DNA of 64,000 bases from Agelaius tricolor (taxonomy: Eukaryota; Chordata; Aves; Passeriformes; Icteridae): the NCBI GenBank assembly GCA_023055355.1, contig JALJCS010000035.1, forward strand, positions 3,410,001-3,474,000, in the 5' to 3' direction. Made by a program: the position numbers and the translations under genes. The notes under the pieces were generated by a model. It saw only the letters and a program-made list of their open reading frames with translations. It was not told the origin of the DNA and did no database searches. This document shows positions 12,101-21,900 of the stretch, piece after piece (position 1 is the first letter of the stretch; every line of letters begins with the position of its first letter).

Positions 12101-14245
12101 ACAAGACTGTTTGCTGTGAAGCAGAGGCAGATCCCTGGCGACACAACCCTGACCTGAAGTGCCACGTTCAAAAGTCAGGTCCAAAACACACTGCACTGCC
12201 AGTTGCCATTCCTGGTGAGGGAATTCTAGATTAATCTCTTCTTGTGTTTGCCTTTTGCTTTGAGAGGGGCTTGTCCAGACAGCTTGATGTGAACAGAATT
12301 TACATGGGCAGGGAGATGTCCTGTACATTGGTAATTTGAATCCACACGTGCTGCAGCCAGCCAGTCTCAGAGACTTTGCCTTGGCAAATGGACATGGCCA
12401 GTCCTGGACAGAGATGTCCACAAGCTCAAGTTCCTGTAATTACATAGTGACAGACACAGGGGTGCTGAGGGAAGCAGGTACATGATGGGTGTGCAACAAG
12501 TTCCCAAGGATTGACCTTATCTGTAAGTGCTAAATGAGGATATTTGTCAACTACAGGTGACATTTATATATTCAAATTTCTTTCATGGTAGAAACCTATG
12601 TCATCTTCCTTAGGTCATGGACAAAAATGTTTTTAAAAACCAGTCAAAGTGGATTTCCTTATTTGAACACTTCATCAAGGATAGGTCTCACCATTTCTTG
12701 TTGGTTATTTCATATAAGATTGATGTTCGAAAGTATCTGTTGTGGTGGGGTGACAAGAATTTGCTTTGAATGTTGATAAAGTGAGCATTATGCCAGGTAC
12801 CTTCTGTAAAACATGATGAGCCAGAGGCTCTTTGATCTCTCATTCATCAGTTCCTTCTCTCTTTATCAGATGGGGCCAGTTCCTTTGTGTGGTGCTTACG
12901 AGGCAGCTCATGGCTTAGCACTCCTGCTTGCTTCACTTGGATGCTCTGTTTTCTTCTGCTCTGCAGGTAATCCTGAATTTCTCACCAGCAAAAAGAGCAG
13001 CCTTGGCATCTTGCTGGCATTCCTGTTTGTTGGGGTTTGCACAGGATGGGGCACCATGTTTTACTTCTTGCGGCTGCGGCGTCGCCAAGGTACAGTCTGA
13101 CAAATTGTGTTGCCTGTGGCTCCCACACCTGGAAGTGGGAAAAGCATAAAGGGTTTTCCTCCTGGATGTCATCTCCATTGTGTTGTTCCTGCAGTTCTTA
13201 ATGATGCTCACTGGGCTGACAGCTGGGATGAACTCTCCTCCCATGGCTGCCGTGACAGTGCCCATCCAGTGGCTTTGTTGAGAAAAATGAGCACAGAAGG
13301 AATTTCCTCACTGCTTCCTCCTGAAACAAGGGGGAAGCACTGGCAGGGCCAAGTAATCACAGGGCTCAGCCTTCCCTCCTTGGAGCAGCCCCAGTCTGCA
13401 GCATTGCTGTGCAGCTTCCCTGGCAGGGATGTGTCCCAGCCAGGACATCTGGGCATGGGCTGACAGGGCCTTCAGGAGAGTGGGTCCCTCTCCCAGCCCT
13501 GCCCACTCCAGAGCCAGCTGGAATTTAAGAACAAATAATTCCCTAAATTAATCCAAGAGGGAAGTTTGGATCTCCAATATGAAAGGAGAGATGGGATGAG
13601 CTCTGTGGACACTTCTTGAACCTGCCATAATGGCTTTCCCCCTCCATCCTGTGTCCACCTGGCTCCAGGGTTTTTGGCACCTTGTGTATGCCTGAGGCTG
13701 AGCCTCCTCTCAGTTACTGAACTAGTGCATCCCCTGGTGCTGGTTGTTTCTTTCTTTGAGAGCCAAAGGAATCAATTTCCAAGTCTGAATTTGTTTCAGG
13801 AGGAGTTGCACAAGTGCTTGCACAGCCCAGCCAAGGCAGCACAAAACCAGTCTCGCTGTTGTTACATCAATAGATTAATGGATATATTGGTGTGAGGGGT
13901 AAAAAATTTACCAGTAATGACTGCCCTGAGGTCCAATGTCCAGTGATGACTCAGGTCTGTCCTAGAGCCCCTCTAAGGCAGAAGTTGATGGGTCACAGCA
14001 CCAGGGCAGGGTCACAGCAGAGCCTTGAAGGTGCCCCCTTGGTGGAGAAAGGGGTGGCTCAGAAGCAGATGGGAGTGGGGAGGTGCCTGGAGGACTTCAC
14101 AAATTCAGGCATTTTGTTTATAATTCTAACTGGAATCTACCAGTTTCTTTGGTGGCCACACATATTTTTTATTTTTTTTTTCAATTCTGCAGCTTCTAGG
14201 CAAGACGGAGAGGCTTCTGATACAGAAAGGCTCACACGTTCTTGA
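9071..14245 (+). CDS. Unnamed cysteine-rich single-pass membrane protein, five coding exons, 231 aa
   Basis: Spliced CDS 9071-9134, 10450-10761, 12071-12214, 12967-13089, 14193-14245 gives 696 nt, an intact frame and a TGA stop. All four introns are phase 1 with GT/AG ends, as is usual for surface-receptor genes. Residues 1-22 are a signal peptide (MDSPHLLHLG then a leucine-rich core). Residues 23-173 are an ectodomain with ten cysteines, including a dense cluster (CKDCESCKC), one N-glycosylation sequon (NES) and a late KLWCGI that resembles an Ig strand F. About 186-208 is the membrane segment, followed by RLRRRQ. The tail is short, basic/acidic and has no tyrosine. It lies head-to-tail upstream of CD7, has the same five-coding-exon plan, and shares a related promoter and 5' exon. 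I do not recognise the family. A very diverged V-type Ig domain or a positional counterpart of SECTM1 are possibilities only. The structure is well supported; the function is unknown. Confidence 0.75.
9290..9860 (+). mobile_element. Solo LTR inside the unnamed receptor gene's intron
   Basis: Similar to about 45940-46500: shared GTGGGAAC(C/T)CAGCACATC, AAGATGGAGGGATC, a CTTCTTCTT tract, TTTTAGTATAAA, GATAAGAAA(C/T)AATAAA and the TGAAGAG(C/T)CC end. AATAAA near one end gives plus orientation. It looks like an avian ERVK-type LTR; the family name is not verified. It lies between the signal-peptide exon and the ectodomain exon. Confidence 0.6.
10450..10761 (+). other. Main ectodomain exon of the unnamed receptor
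   Basis: The exon is 312 nt, phase 1 at both ends, between TGATTTAG and GGAG|GTATGC. It encodes about residues 22-125, with seven cysteines and the NES sequon. Its size and symmetric phase match the CD7 V-domain exon (327 nt), but the sequence is not obviously similar apart from the strand-F-like LWCGI near the end. Confidence 0.72.
12071..12214 (+). other. Membrane-proximal stalk exon of the unnamed receptor
   Basis: The exon is 144 nt, phase 1 at both ends, with acceptor TCTTTCTCAG and donor CCTG|GTGAGG. It encodes residues 126-173 and contributes three cysteines (VCC and LKC). There is a glycine/asparagine-rich start and a proline-containing end next to the membrane. Confidence 0.7.
12967..13089 (+). 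other. Transmembrane exon of the unnamed receptor
   Basis: The exon is 123 nt, phase 1 at both ends, with acceptor TTCTGCTCTGCAG and donor CAAG|GTACAG. It encodes a short linker with two lysines, then about 23 hydrophobic residues with one Cys and one Trp, then RLRRRQ as a stop-transfer signal. No charged residue lies inside the membrane span, so pairing with a DAP12-type adaptor is not indicated. Confidence 0.75.
14193..14245 (+). other. Last coding exon (cytoplasmic tail) of the unnamed receptor
   Basis: The acceptor follows a T-rich tract and ends CTGCAG at 14192. The exon completes 17 residues (ASRQDGEASDTERLTRS) and a TGA. The tail lacks tyrosines, so there is no ITIM, ITAM or YxxM motif. 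An AATAAA at 14982-14987 is the nearest strong candidate polyadenylation signal. Confidence 0.65.
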
Positions 14246-14981
14246 TAACCATCTACAAGGGAGAAAACTTCTCTGCCAGCAGCATCCTCCTCCTCTCCCA
14301 CGATGTACAGCAACCATTTAAACACAGACTGGTTTTCCTGGAACTGCTGCCCTTGTAATCCCAAATAGTCCTGTTTTCACAAAGGTACCTTCACCACATC
14401 CACACCTTCCCCAAGCACTGTGACTCTTCTCCAGCTCCTTTTGAGCAGCACAGGCAGCACCAGGAGCCTCCATCCTCTCCTTGCATTGGCTGCAGACAGC
14501 AGGCACCCCAGGGTGTGTGGCTGACTCAGCAGCACTGAAACCAGCTGAATTCTCTCTGTGACAAAGTGGGAACAGCTCTGAAATGCTTCCCATGCCCTCT
14601 GCATGGCTGTCACTTGGTAATGCCACAGCAGCACCCAGGTGTCTCTGTTGTTTGAATTCTCAGGTCATCCCTGCATTCACCAAGGCCTTTTGCACCACAA
14701 GCTGGCTGGTAGGTTGAACTGAAAGGGTTTGGAAGAGATTTTTGATGTTGCCCCCACCTGCAGGCTGAGGACATGTCTGAGTGTTTGCTCCTGTGCAGGC
14801 TGTGTCCAGCTCCCTCAGGAATGGCACTGGGTCACAGAGGTCCCCCAGGCTGGGCAGAACTCTGGTATCAGTCTTCCTGACAAATTAGGCAAGTTTAGAC
14901 AGTGTGAGATGAGTACAGCTCCTCAGGAATCACTTTGGGTATTTGGTATCCTCAAATCATTCCCCATTCCCACCTGATTTG

Positions 14982-14987
14982 AATAAA
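14982..14987 (+). terminator. Candidate polyadenylation signal of the unnamed receptor gene
   Basis: AATAAA about 740 nt after the stop codon, and the first canonical hexamer downstream of it. Use is inferred. Confidence 0.4.
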
Positions 14988-15239
14988 TCCTCAGCTTTTG
15001 CATTGGATCTAATTTACTATCAGGACTAATGAGCAAAAATCATTGGCAGCCCAAGTGGAAAAGCAAATCCCTAAAGCAATGTGAATGTTTGCTGAATCAC
15101 TGTCCTTTTGCCACACAGCTAAACACAAGCACACACACAGTTCTTGGTTCATTTCTGCTTTGATTGACTCAGTTTTGTTTGTTGCTGGTTTTTTCCTCAA
15201 TGTGTTTTAACCATCCAGTCAGTAGGAGAGAGAACCTTG

Positions 15240-16055
15240 CCAACAAACTCTGTTGTGCTGGTGCTTAATATCAGATCTGGATTTTACTGATCCCCTTGCT
15301 GGTGATGTTTTAAGAGATCACCAACACTTGGAACAGGTGATTCCCATTTGATCCCTCTGTTCATTGCTATTCATTGTACAAATGCTTCTCGTTCAGTATC
15401 TTTGGTTATTGGGGTCATTGGAGAGCTCTAAGGGTCTAATTATACATTTGTATACCTTTGTTTCTCAATATAGACTGGATTTACACCTTCTGCAGTCATC
15501 TTTCAGAGAATCTGTATTTTCCTTGATGTTATTAAATGCTTCTTAAAAAAAAAAAGTGTATTTTCTTCTATTCTCTGCCACTTTTTCTTACCTTTGCATT
15601 CCTGATTTAGATCTGACACCAGCTCCAGTTATCAGGCTCAGTTTACTGCAGCTTGTATTTTGAGAACTAATAGGACTTTCCTGGGAATCTACAGAGAGAA
15701 CTACATTTTCTGGGTGACAGAAACCACTCCTGCCAAGGCCTTTGAAGCTTGGGAAGGTGCTGAGCTGCTCAGGTTACTGGGCATGAAAGGCACTACAGGT
15801 GCCAGAGCAGCCAAGAAATGACATGTCCTGCACAGGGACACTGAGGTGCAGTCTCACAGAGCAGTTCTGTGGGTGGAGGAGTTGGTTTTGAAACCCTTGA
15901 TATGATCAGACCAAGAGGAACTCTGATACTACAATTTCAATTGCAATTCTTATTTTTAGGTGAAGCAAGTGAATAATTAAGAGAACATCTATCAGTGCTT
16001 GGGAGGGAAACTCCATCAGCATAACTTGCTCAATGCTTCAGAAAATGAGCATTTA
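15240..16055 (+). pseudogene. Relic of a duplicated CD7 intron 1 and first Ig exon
   Basis: About 15330-16055 aligns closely with 19110-19830 of CD7, including GTGTATTTTCTTCTATTCTC, GGTGCTGAGCTGCTCAGGT, the TCAATTGCA(A/T)TTCTTATTTTTAG acceptor and the exon start. In the relic the exon begins at 15960, and in the CD7 frame reaches a TAA after only five codons. Similarity fades after about 16055, so most of the Ig domain is missing. The acceptor is intact but no functional protein can be made. Confidence 0.85.
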
Positions 16056-17600
16056 ATTGCTGGGCAACTCTTTTTCTCAGTGGTTCATTTGGCAAAGATG
16101 TGGAGCTAGTAAATACCTATCACTGTTTCCATGAAATACTTGGATTCTTGTCTAGTAACTCCAAGGGTTCCTGCTGAGTTCCTCAGAGATGCCAAGGGAC
16201 TGCTCTTGCTCAGAGCAGCAAAGCTGCAGAAAGCTCTGCCAGCATCAGCACAGGCACTTCCAGTCTGCATGAGGAGATCCCTGCGATGGGAGTGCAACAG
16301 TGCATGCACAGGGCTCCCTCCTTGTCCTGCAAAAGTAGAGGTTCAGCTCACAAACAGGGGGTTTGTGGGTTCCTTTCCCCACTTTCTGGCTGTTCTTTGA
16401 AACCACTTTGAGACTTCCTTTGGGGCCACTTGCAGTGAAGAAGCAGGACCAGCAGATGTTGCCCCAGAGAAAAAGGGCTGGTGTGGATTGCCAGGGGCAA
16501 AGGGCTGTAATTCCTGCCCAGGGTGCTGTGTGCTGAGGTACCTTGGGCTGGGGTTGTGTGACTCCTGTCACTGCCACAGCCCTCTGTGCCTGCTGGGATG
16601 GGGAGTGGCACGGGTATTTTCCCCTTTATCTGCATGTCAGAGGATATCTAGTGCCATGCACTCAGAGATGACATCATGCACTGGACTTGGGTTTCTTTGT
16701 GACCTGACTGACATAAGACAGAAGACTGCCCTGTAGATATGTTTTTCTTGTCTAACAGCAAGGTGATTTTCCAGGAGGAACCCCAGGCTGTTTCAGATGG
16801 CAGGGAAGGGTGGGCTCAGCAGCAGCAGTGAGATTTCTGCTCCCACAGGGGGCTTTCAGTCCCTGTGAATCTGCAGAAGCCCCAGCTGGCTGTGACTGGC
16901 ACAGGATTGTTTGGAACAGAATCTCCCTGTGAAATCCCTGCTAAAAAGGCTGTGCTGAGAGCCAGGGTGGAAGAGAGCAGCATGGTGAAAGGGTGAGCTG
17001 TGGGCTGGGAGGAAGCATTGCTGCTCACAAATCCAGCTGCACTCTGGGGCAGGGCTGGGACTGCTGCTTGTCACTGCCTGGAGGACAGCTTGCACAGGCT
17101 GACAACAAATAAAAAAGCTTGTTCTGTGTGTCAAAGGCAGGGGCCAAGTCAAGGCAAAGCTCTTCTGGATCGGTGGAGATCTCTGGGGTAGTAGGGAAGA
17201 GGGGAAAGAGGAGGGTCAGGCACTCTCCAGATCGCTTCCCTGTTGTAACCATGTGTTGCATTTGCTGAGAGTTAAAACCTACTTTGATCTTTTGCTTTAC
17301 CCTATACCACCCCAAAAAACCCCACCCAAAAGAGAGAGAAGAAAGCAGCAGATCTTGCCCTCATCTGTACACTGTGCTTACAGACCCTGAGCTTACAGCA
17401 CACCTGGGAGCCCTTGCATGGCCAGGCAGGGGAGCAGATCTCAAATCCAGTCACTCACAGCCCTGCTGCAGTACCCAGAGGGACAGGGTGACTGCCCAGG
17501 CATTTCTCAGCAGGTTCCTGAGGAGTTCTGGGGAGTGTGTTTGGCTTTTTGCCTGTTTTCTCTACTGCACTGTACCACACATCAGCACAGACTTGCCTGG
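16056..17600. other. Spacer between the CD7 relic and the CD7 promoter
   Basis: No exon, repeat family or continuation of the relic recognised. Confidence 0.4.
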
Positions 17601-17619
17601 TGTCAATGTTCAGTGACAC

Positions 17620-17720
17620 TGCTGACCTTCACTCTAAAAGTGAAAGTAAAAATTGCCCAATTACCTTAGATGCAATTACAGGTAATTAGGCAATAATACA
17701 TCTAGTTACCTTTTAAAGAA
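17620..17720 (+). promoter_or_regulatory. CD7: IRF-like element and TTTAAA box upstream of CD7
   Basis: AAAAGTGAAAGT at 17636-17647 resembles the PRDI/IRF site and continues as GAAAGTAAAA. TTTAAA at 17712-17717 followed by GAAGGGAGGAGC matches the promoter module of the upstream gene. The IRF site to box distance is longer here (about 67 versus 28 nt), with AT-rich sequence between. Confidence 0.45.
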
Positions 17721-17744
17721 GGGAGGAGCTAGTATCCTGCTTTT

Positions 17745-17885
17745 TCTCCAGGATCCAAGGTACTTTCTTATCTCCTGGTCAGGGCTCTAGAAGAGGGGAG
17801 GGATGAGCTGGGGCTGGAAAGGCTCCACAGGCACTGGGAGAAGGAAAGAAAGAGCCAGGAAGGCTTCCTTGGTCCCAACCAACAG
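17745..17885 (+). other. CD7: Predicted noncoding first exon of CD7
   Basis: Ends at CCAACAG|GTGAGG, a strong donor, and is similar to 4785-4916. It would splice to the acceptor CTTCTTTCAG at 18780. The start is approximate. Confidence 0.5.
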
Positions 17886-18780
17886 GTGAGGGTCTCACAC
17901 TGTCTTTTTTAAGTGCTCCTGTTTTAAAGCCAATCTCTTCTCTTAGAAAACGTTGCTCCTTTTACTGGTTAAGAATATAATTGGCCGAGTTGCAAGTTTA
18001 ATTCTCACTTTGAGAGAGTACTTTGTTAGGTGGAAAAGGCTTTGTTGTCCTGGTAAAGATTGAAATTGTTTATTATCTTGGCTTTGCAATGAAGTTAAGG
18101 GAGAAGAAAAAGCCTGAAAGTTCCAGGTAATGATGTTTCCTCGAATAGATCCTTCTAGCAACAAGATCAAAAGACCTTGTTAGGTCCTACAAATTTCCTG
18201 TCAAATCCTCTTTCTCCTGCTGGTGAGCTGGTTTGTGGGTCAGGTCTGCCCTGAGGGGAAGCTGGATGTGAGTGCTGGTGTTTGCTGAAGATCTCCACAG
18301 CTCCTCCTGCTTGGCAATTATTCACATTGTCACTATGCAGATCAGATCTGCTGGTTTGTGAGTAGGGCTTGTATAATAATTGAGGGTTTTCCTGAAGTAA
18401 TGGAGCATTTCTCATCTCCTTTCTCCTTACAAAGCCAAGACTTTTGCATCCACAGCCACCAATCTAAACCTGTGAGAGTCCTGACAAACTGAACTGATGT
18501 TTCAGATGGTTCTGCATTTCTGGGACGGGAGACAACTGCCCGATTTTGGCACTGTGAAGAGCAAATTTGAGCCTCCCTTTTCTCAGTTGTCTTCAGAGGT
18601 GAGGTAGGTGCTCCCCACAGACAACTCCTTACTCGTGCCCTGGTGGCTGGGGGTTGCTCAGCAGCAGAAAAACAGGGTGTGGTTTAAGTGTGAAGGAACC
18701 CAAGGTGCACCTCCCAGAGAAATGTTTTTTCCCTTACAACCATTGTGACACAAAAGCAAAACTCTGCTGACTTCTTTCAG

Positions 18781-18967
18781 TAGGCAGCTCAAGTAACTGG
18801 CAGACAACAGCCCAACCCGGGGCTCTTGGGACTCTTTACTCAGGACTTGAACTCATTGTTCAGACTGAGGGAGCAACTAAAAAGACCTTTGAAAATGCTG
18901 TGGATGTTGTTTCTCCCAAATGCATCCCTCTTTCTCCTGCTTCTCCCGTGCTTCCCTGCCCAGGACG
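18781..18967 (+). other. CD7: CD7 exon with 5' UTR end and signal peptide
   Basis: Acceptor CTTCTTTCAG|TAGGC, donor GACG|GTATGT. The signal peptide runs from MLWMLFLPN through a leucine-rich core to a CFPAQD cleavage region. Phase 1. Confidence 0.75.
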
Positions 18968-21900
18968 GTATGTACAACATCAGTGCTCTTACATTTCTTA
19001 CATTTCAGTCTTTTCTTTCCTTTTTTCCCAACCTTTTCTAAACTATTTTTGCCTTAGATATGCAACACTCTAATTTTTCTTCCCTTGCTTCTGATGTAGC
19101 TTCTTTCAGGCGTTTCCCATTTGATCTCTCTATTCCTTTCTATTCATTGCACAAATACTCCCCCTTCGGTTTCTTTGGATATTGGGGTCACTGGAGAACT
19201 CCAAGGATTTCATTCTACATTTGCCTTTGTTTCTTAAATCGATTGGATTTACACCTTCTCTAGCCCTCTTCCTGTATTGAATCTGAGAATCTGTATTATC
19301 CAGTTCCCTGATGTTATTAAAAGCCTCTTTAAAAAGACAAGTGTATTTTCTTCTATTCTCTGCCTCTTTTTCTTACCTTTAAATTCCTGATTCAGATCTG
19401 AAACTAATTATCAGGGTAATCTTAGTGAAGCTTGTATTTTGAGAACTAATAGGATTATCCAGGGAATCTAAAGAGAGAACTACATTTTCTGTGTGAGTGA
19501 CAGCAGCCCCTTCTTTGCCAAGGCCTTTGAAGCTTGGGAAGGTGCTGAGCTGCTCAGGTCACTGGGCATGAAAGGCACTACAGGTGCCAGAGCAGCCAAG
19601 AAATGACACAGGGAGACTGAGGTGCAGTCTCACAGAGCAGTTCTGTTGGTGGAGCTGGTTTTGAAAAGTACTTTGATATGATCAGATCAAGAGGAGTTCT
19701 GATATTACAATTTCAATTGCATTTCTTATTTTTAGGTGGAGGAAAAGAACAGTCCACAGACGTTATCAGTGCTTGGGAAGGAGACTCCATCAGCATAACT
19801 TGCCCAATGAATCGTTCAGAATATCAATTGGGAATGTACTTGAGAGTTGTCAGACAGAATGTCAATATGATATATTGTCCCAAGGACAATTCTCCACAGA
19901 TCAATCCTGCCTTTGCTAATCGTGTTGAGTCTTCAAAGGAAGGGGAGAACCTCAGGATAACCCTGCACAGGTTACAGGAATCTGATTCTGAAATCTACAA
20001 ATGCATAGAGACGTTAAGAATCAAGGAGATACATAGGAAGACAATCATAGTACTGGTCAAAGGTATTGCAATTCCACCTTTTATGTCAAGAATTAGTAAA
20101 TACAGATCTGTATTTTAAATCAAAGATTGGAAGGAGACATAATGGGAGGTTGAGTCTGATAGAACCTCCTCCGTGTCTGCTCAGGTAGAGATTTGAAGGA
20201 ATGTGTGGGTTTGCTCCCTGAAACAATGAAGAAAACACATGAGATAGTATGGTACCAAAAAAACCCAAACCATTTTAGAAGATTAATTTGTGACTCATTA
20301 ATTCCAGCTACAGATTTTCACGAGTCACAGGTTGCTGCAGCAGTTTGGAAACCGTGAGGTCCCACAGCTCTTTCTAAAACAACCCGTCAAACCTTTTTAA
20401 ACATCTAGCAGAGCAAACAGGGGTTTTTTTGGTAGCAGTTGTTTTTGCAAATCTCTTTTGTTTTTACTAATTCGTCTTAAATGACAAATTGGTAATAATC
20501 GGGAGGCTGGTCTTACGCAAGTTGAGCATGAGTGAGTAAAGGGTTTTTCCTCTTGTTAGTGAGGAGTTGCTGAATGGGAAGAAGTGTTTCTTTTGGCAGG
20601 TGTTTCTGGTTGGGGGAACAATTTTTCTGTCTTTATTATTTATTTATTTTTTCATTAGAAGAGGGTTGAGTCCACACTATTCTTTGGCAGTTTATTCCTC
20701 CATGTACCTGTCCTTCCAATGAGACCTTCTAACCTGAGACATCTTTCCCAAAGCTTACAGGGTTTTCTTCCTTTCCTGTCCCCCAGGCATGTGAGATCTA
20801 ATTGATTGCTGATCAGCAGTAGTCATTTATATCCATTAAGGATTATCATCTCCTCCCTTGGGCTTTTCCTTTCAAACTTCTTGGCTGTGTTTTCTCTAAT
20901 GAATCACATCTTGCTTATTATGTATTGTCTCTCCAAATTATTTTATTAAGTTGCTTTATATCTCTGTTTGATTCTGATCCTCTTCTCTAAAATGCTTACA
21001 GCCTTCCCTTTACAAACCTGATAAATTCTATCCTCACTCCCTTATCCACTTCAATGATAATATTAAAAGGAACAAGTCCTGTCCTCAGAAGAACTCAGTG
21101 GAATGTCTTCCAGCTGGACAGTGAGTCATTAATGACCATTCCATTCTCACAGACCATTTTCACATTGATGGGACACACACTGTGTGATTTGATCCAGACC
21201 AACAGCCCCCAGATCTTTCTCTGCTTGAGAAAGCAGGCAATGATGCATGGCTCCAGGACGTGCTGGTCAGGCTGTGTTCCCTTAGAGGAGATCAGTATTT
21301 ATAATTTTTTAGGTAGTGCAGACCCTGTACAAACAGCTAAACCTGTTGGTCAGTCCTGCTTTCAGATCCTGAGCCAGGCTATACTAAAATATGTCCCTCT
21401 TAAAGCCTGTGTAAAGCACGTTTAAAACTTCATTTTATCTACATTTCCATGGTCTGTTCTTTCTGCCTGCTCTGTCCCCTTGCTCCCCAGTTAAAATGCA
21501 CTGTGTTAAGCACTTGATAACCACTGATCTCTCTGTTTTTAGCAAAATCCAGAAGGTCTCTGGAGCAGTCACCACTCCATGCCAACCCTGGGCGAGGCCA
21601 GTCTGTCAACATCACCTGTGTGTTGAAAAGCTCACGTGCAGATGATAAGTTCCACCTGCTCAGGACTCACGTGCAGCCTGGCACAGTTCTGTCTGTGTCA
21701 AGTCCCAACGGGTCAGAGGTTTCTCCTGCCTTTGGGAATCGCTTGGAGTATTCGAGGGAAGGAAATAGAATTGTGTTGATTCTACACAAGCTGCAGGAAA
21801 AGGACAGTGATAACTACATCTGTGCCCAGGAGGTGAAGGGGTCCCCTCTGCTCTTTGCAAGTGGCACTATGGTGCTGGTTAAAGGTACCACCTTTTTGCT

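Noticed and set aside
18826..18894. Upstream extension of the CD7 start
   Set aside because: Begins with TTG, has no signal-peptide character, and the ATG at 18895 directly opens a good signal peptide with A at -3.
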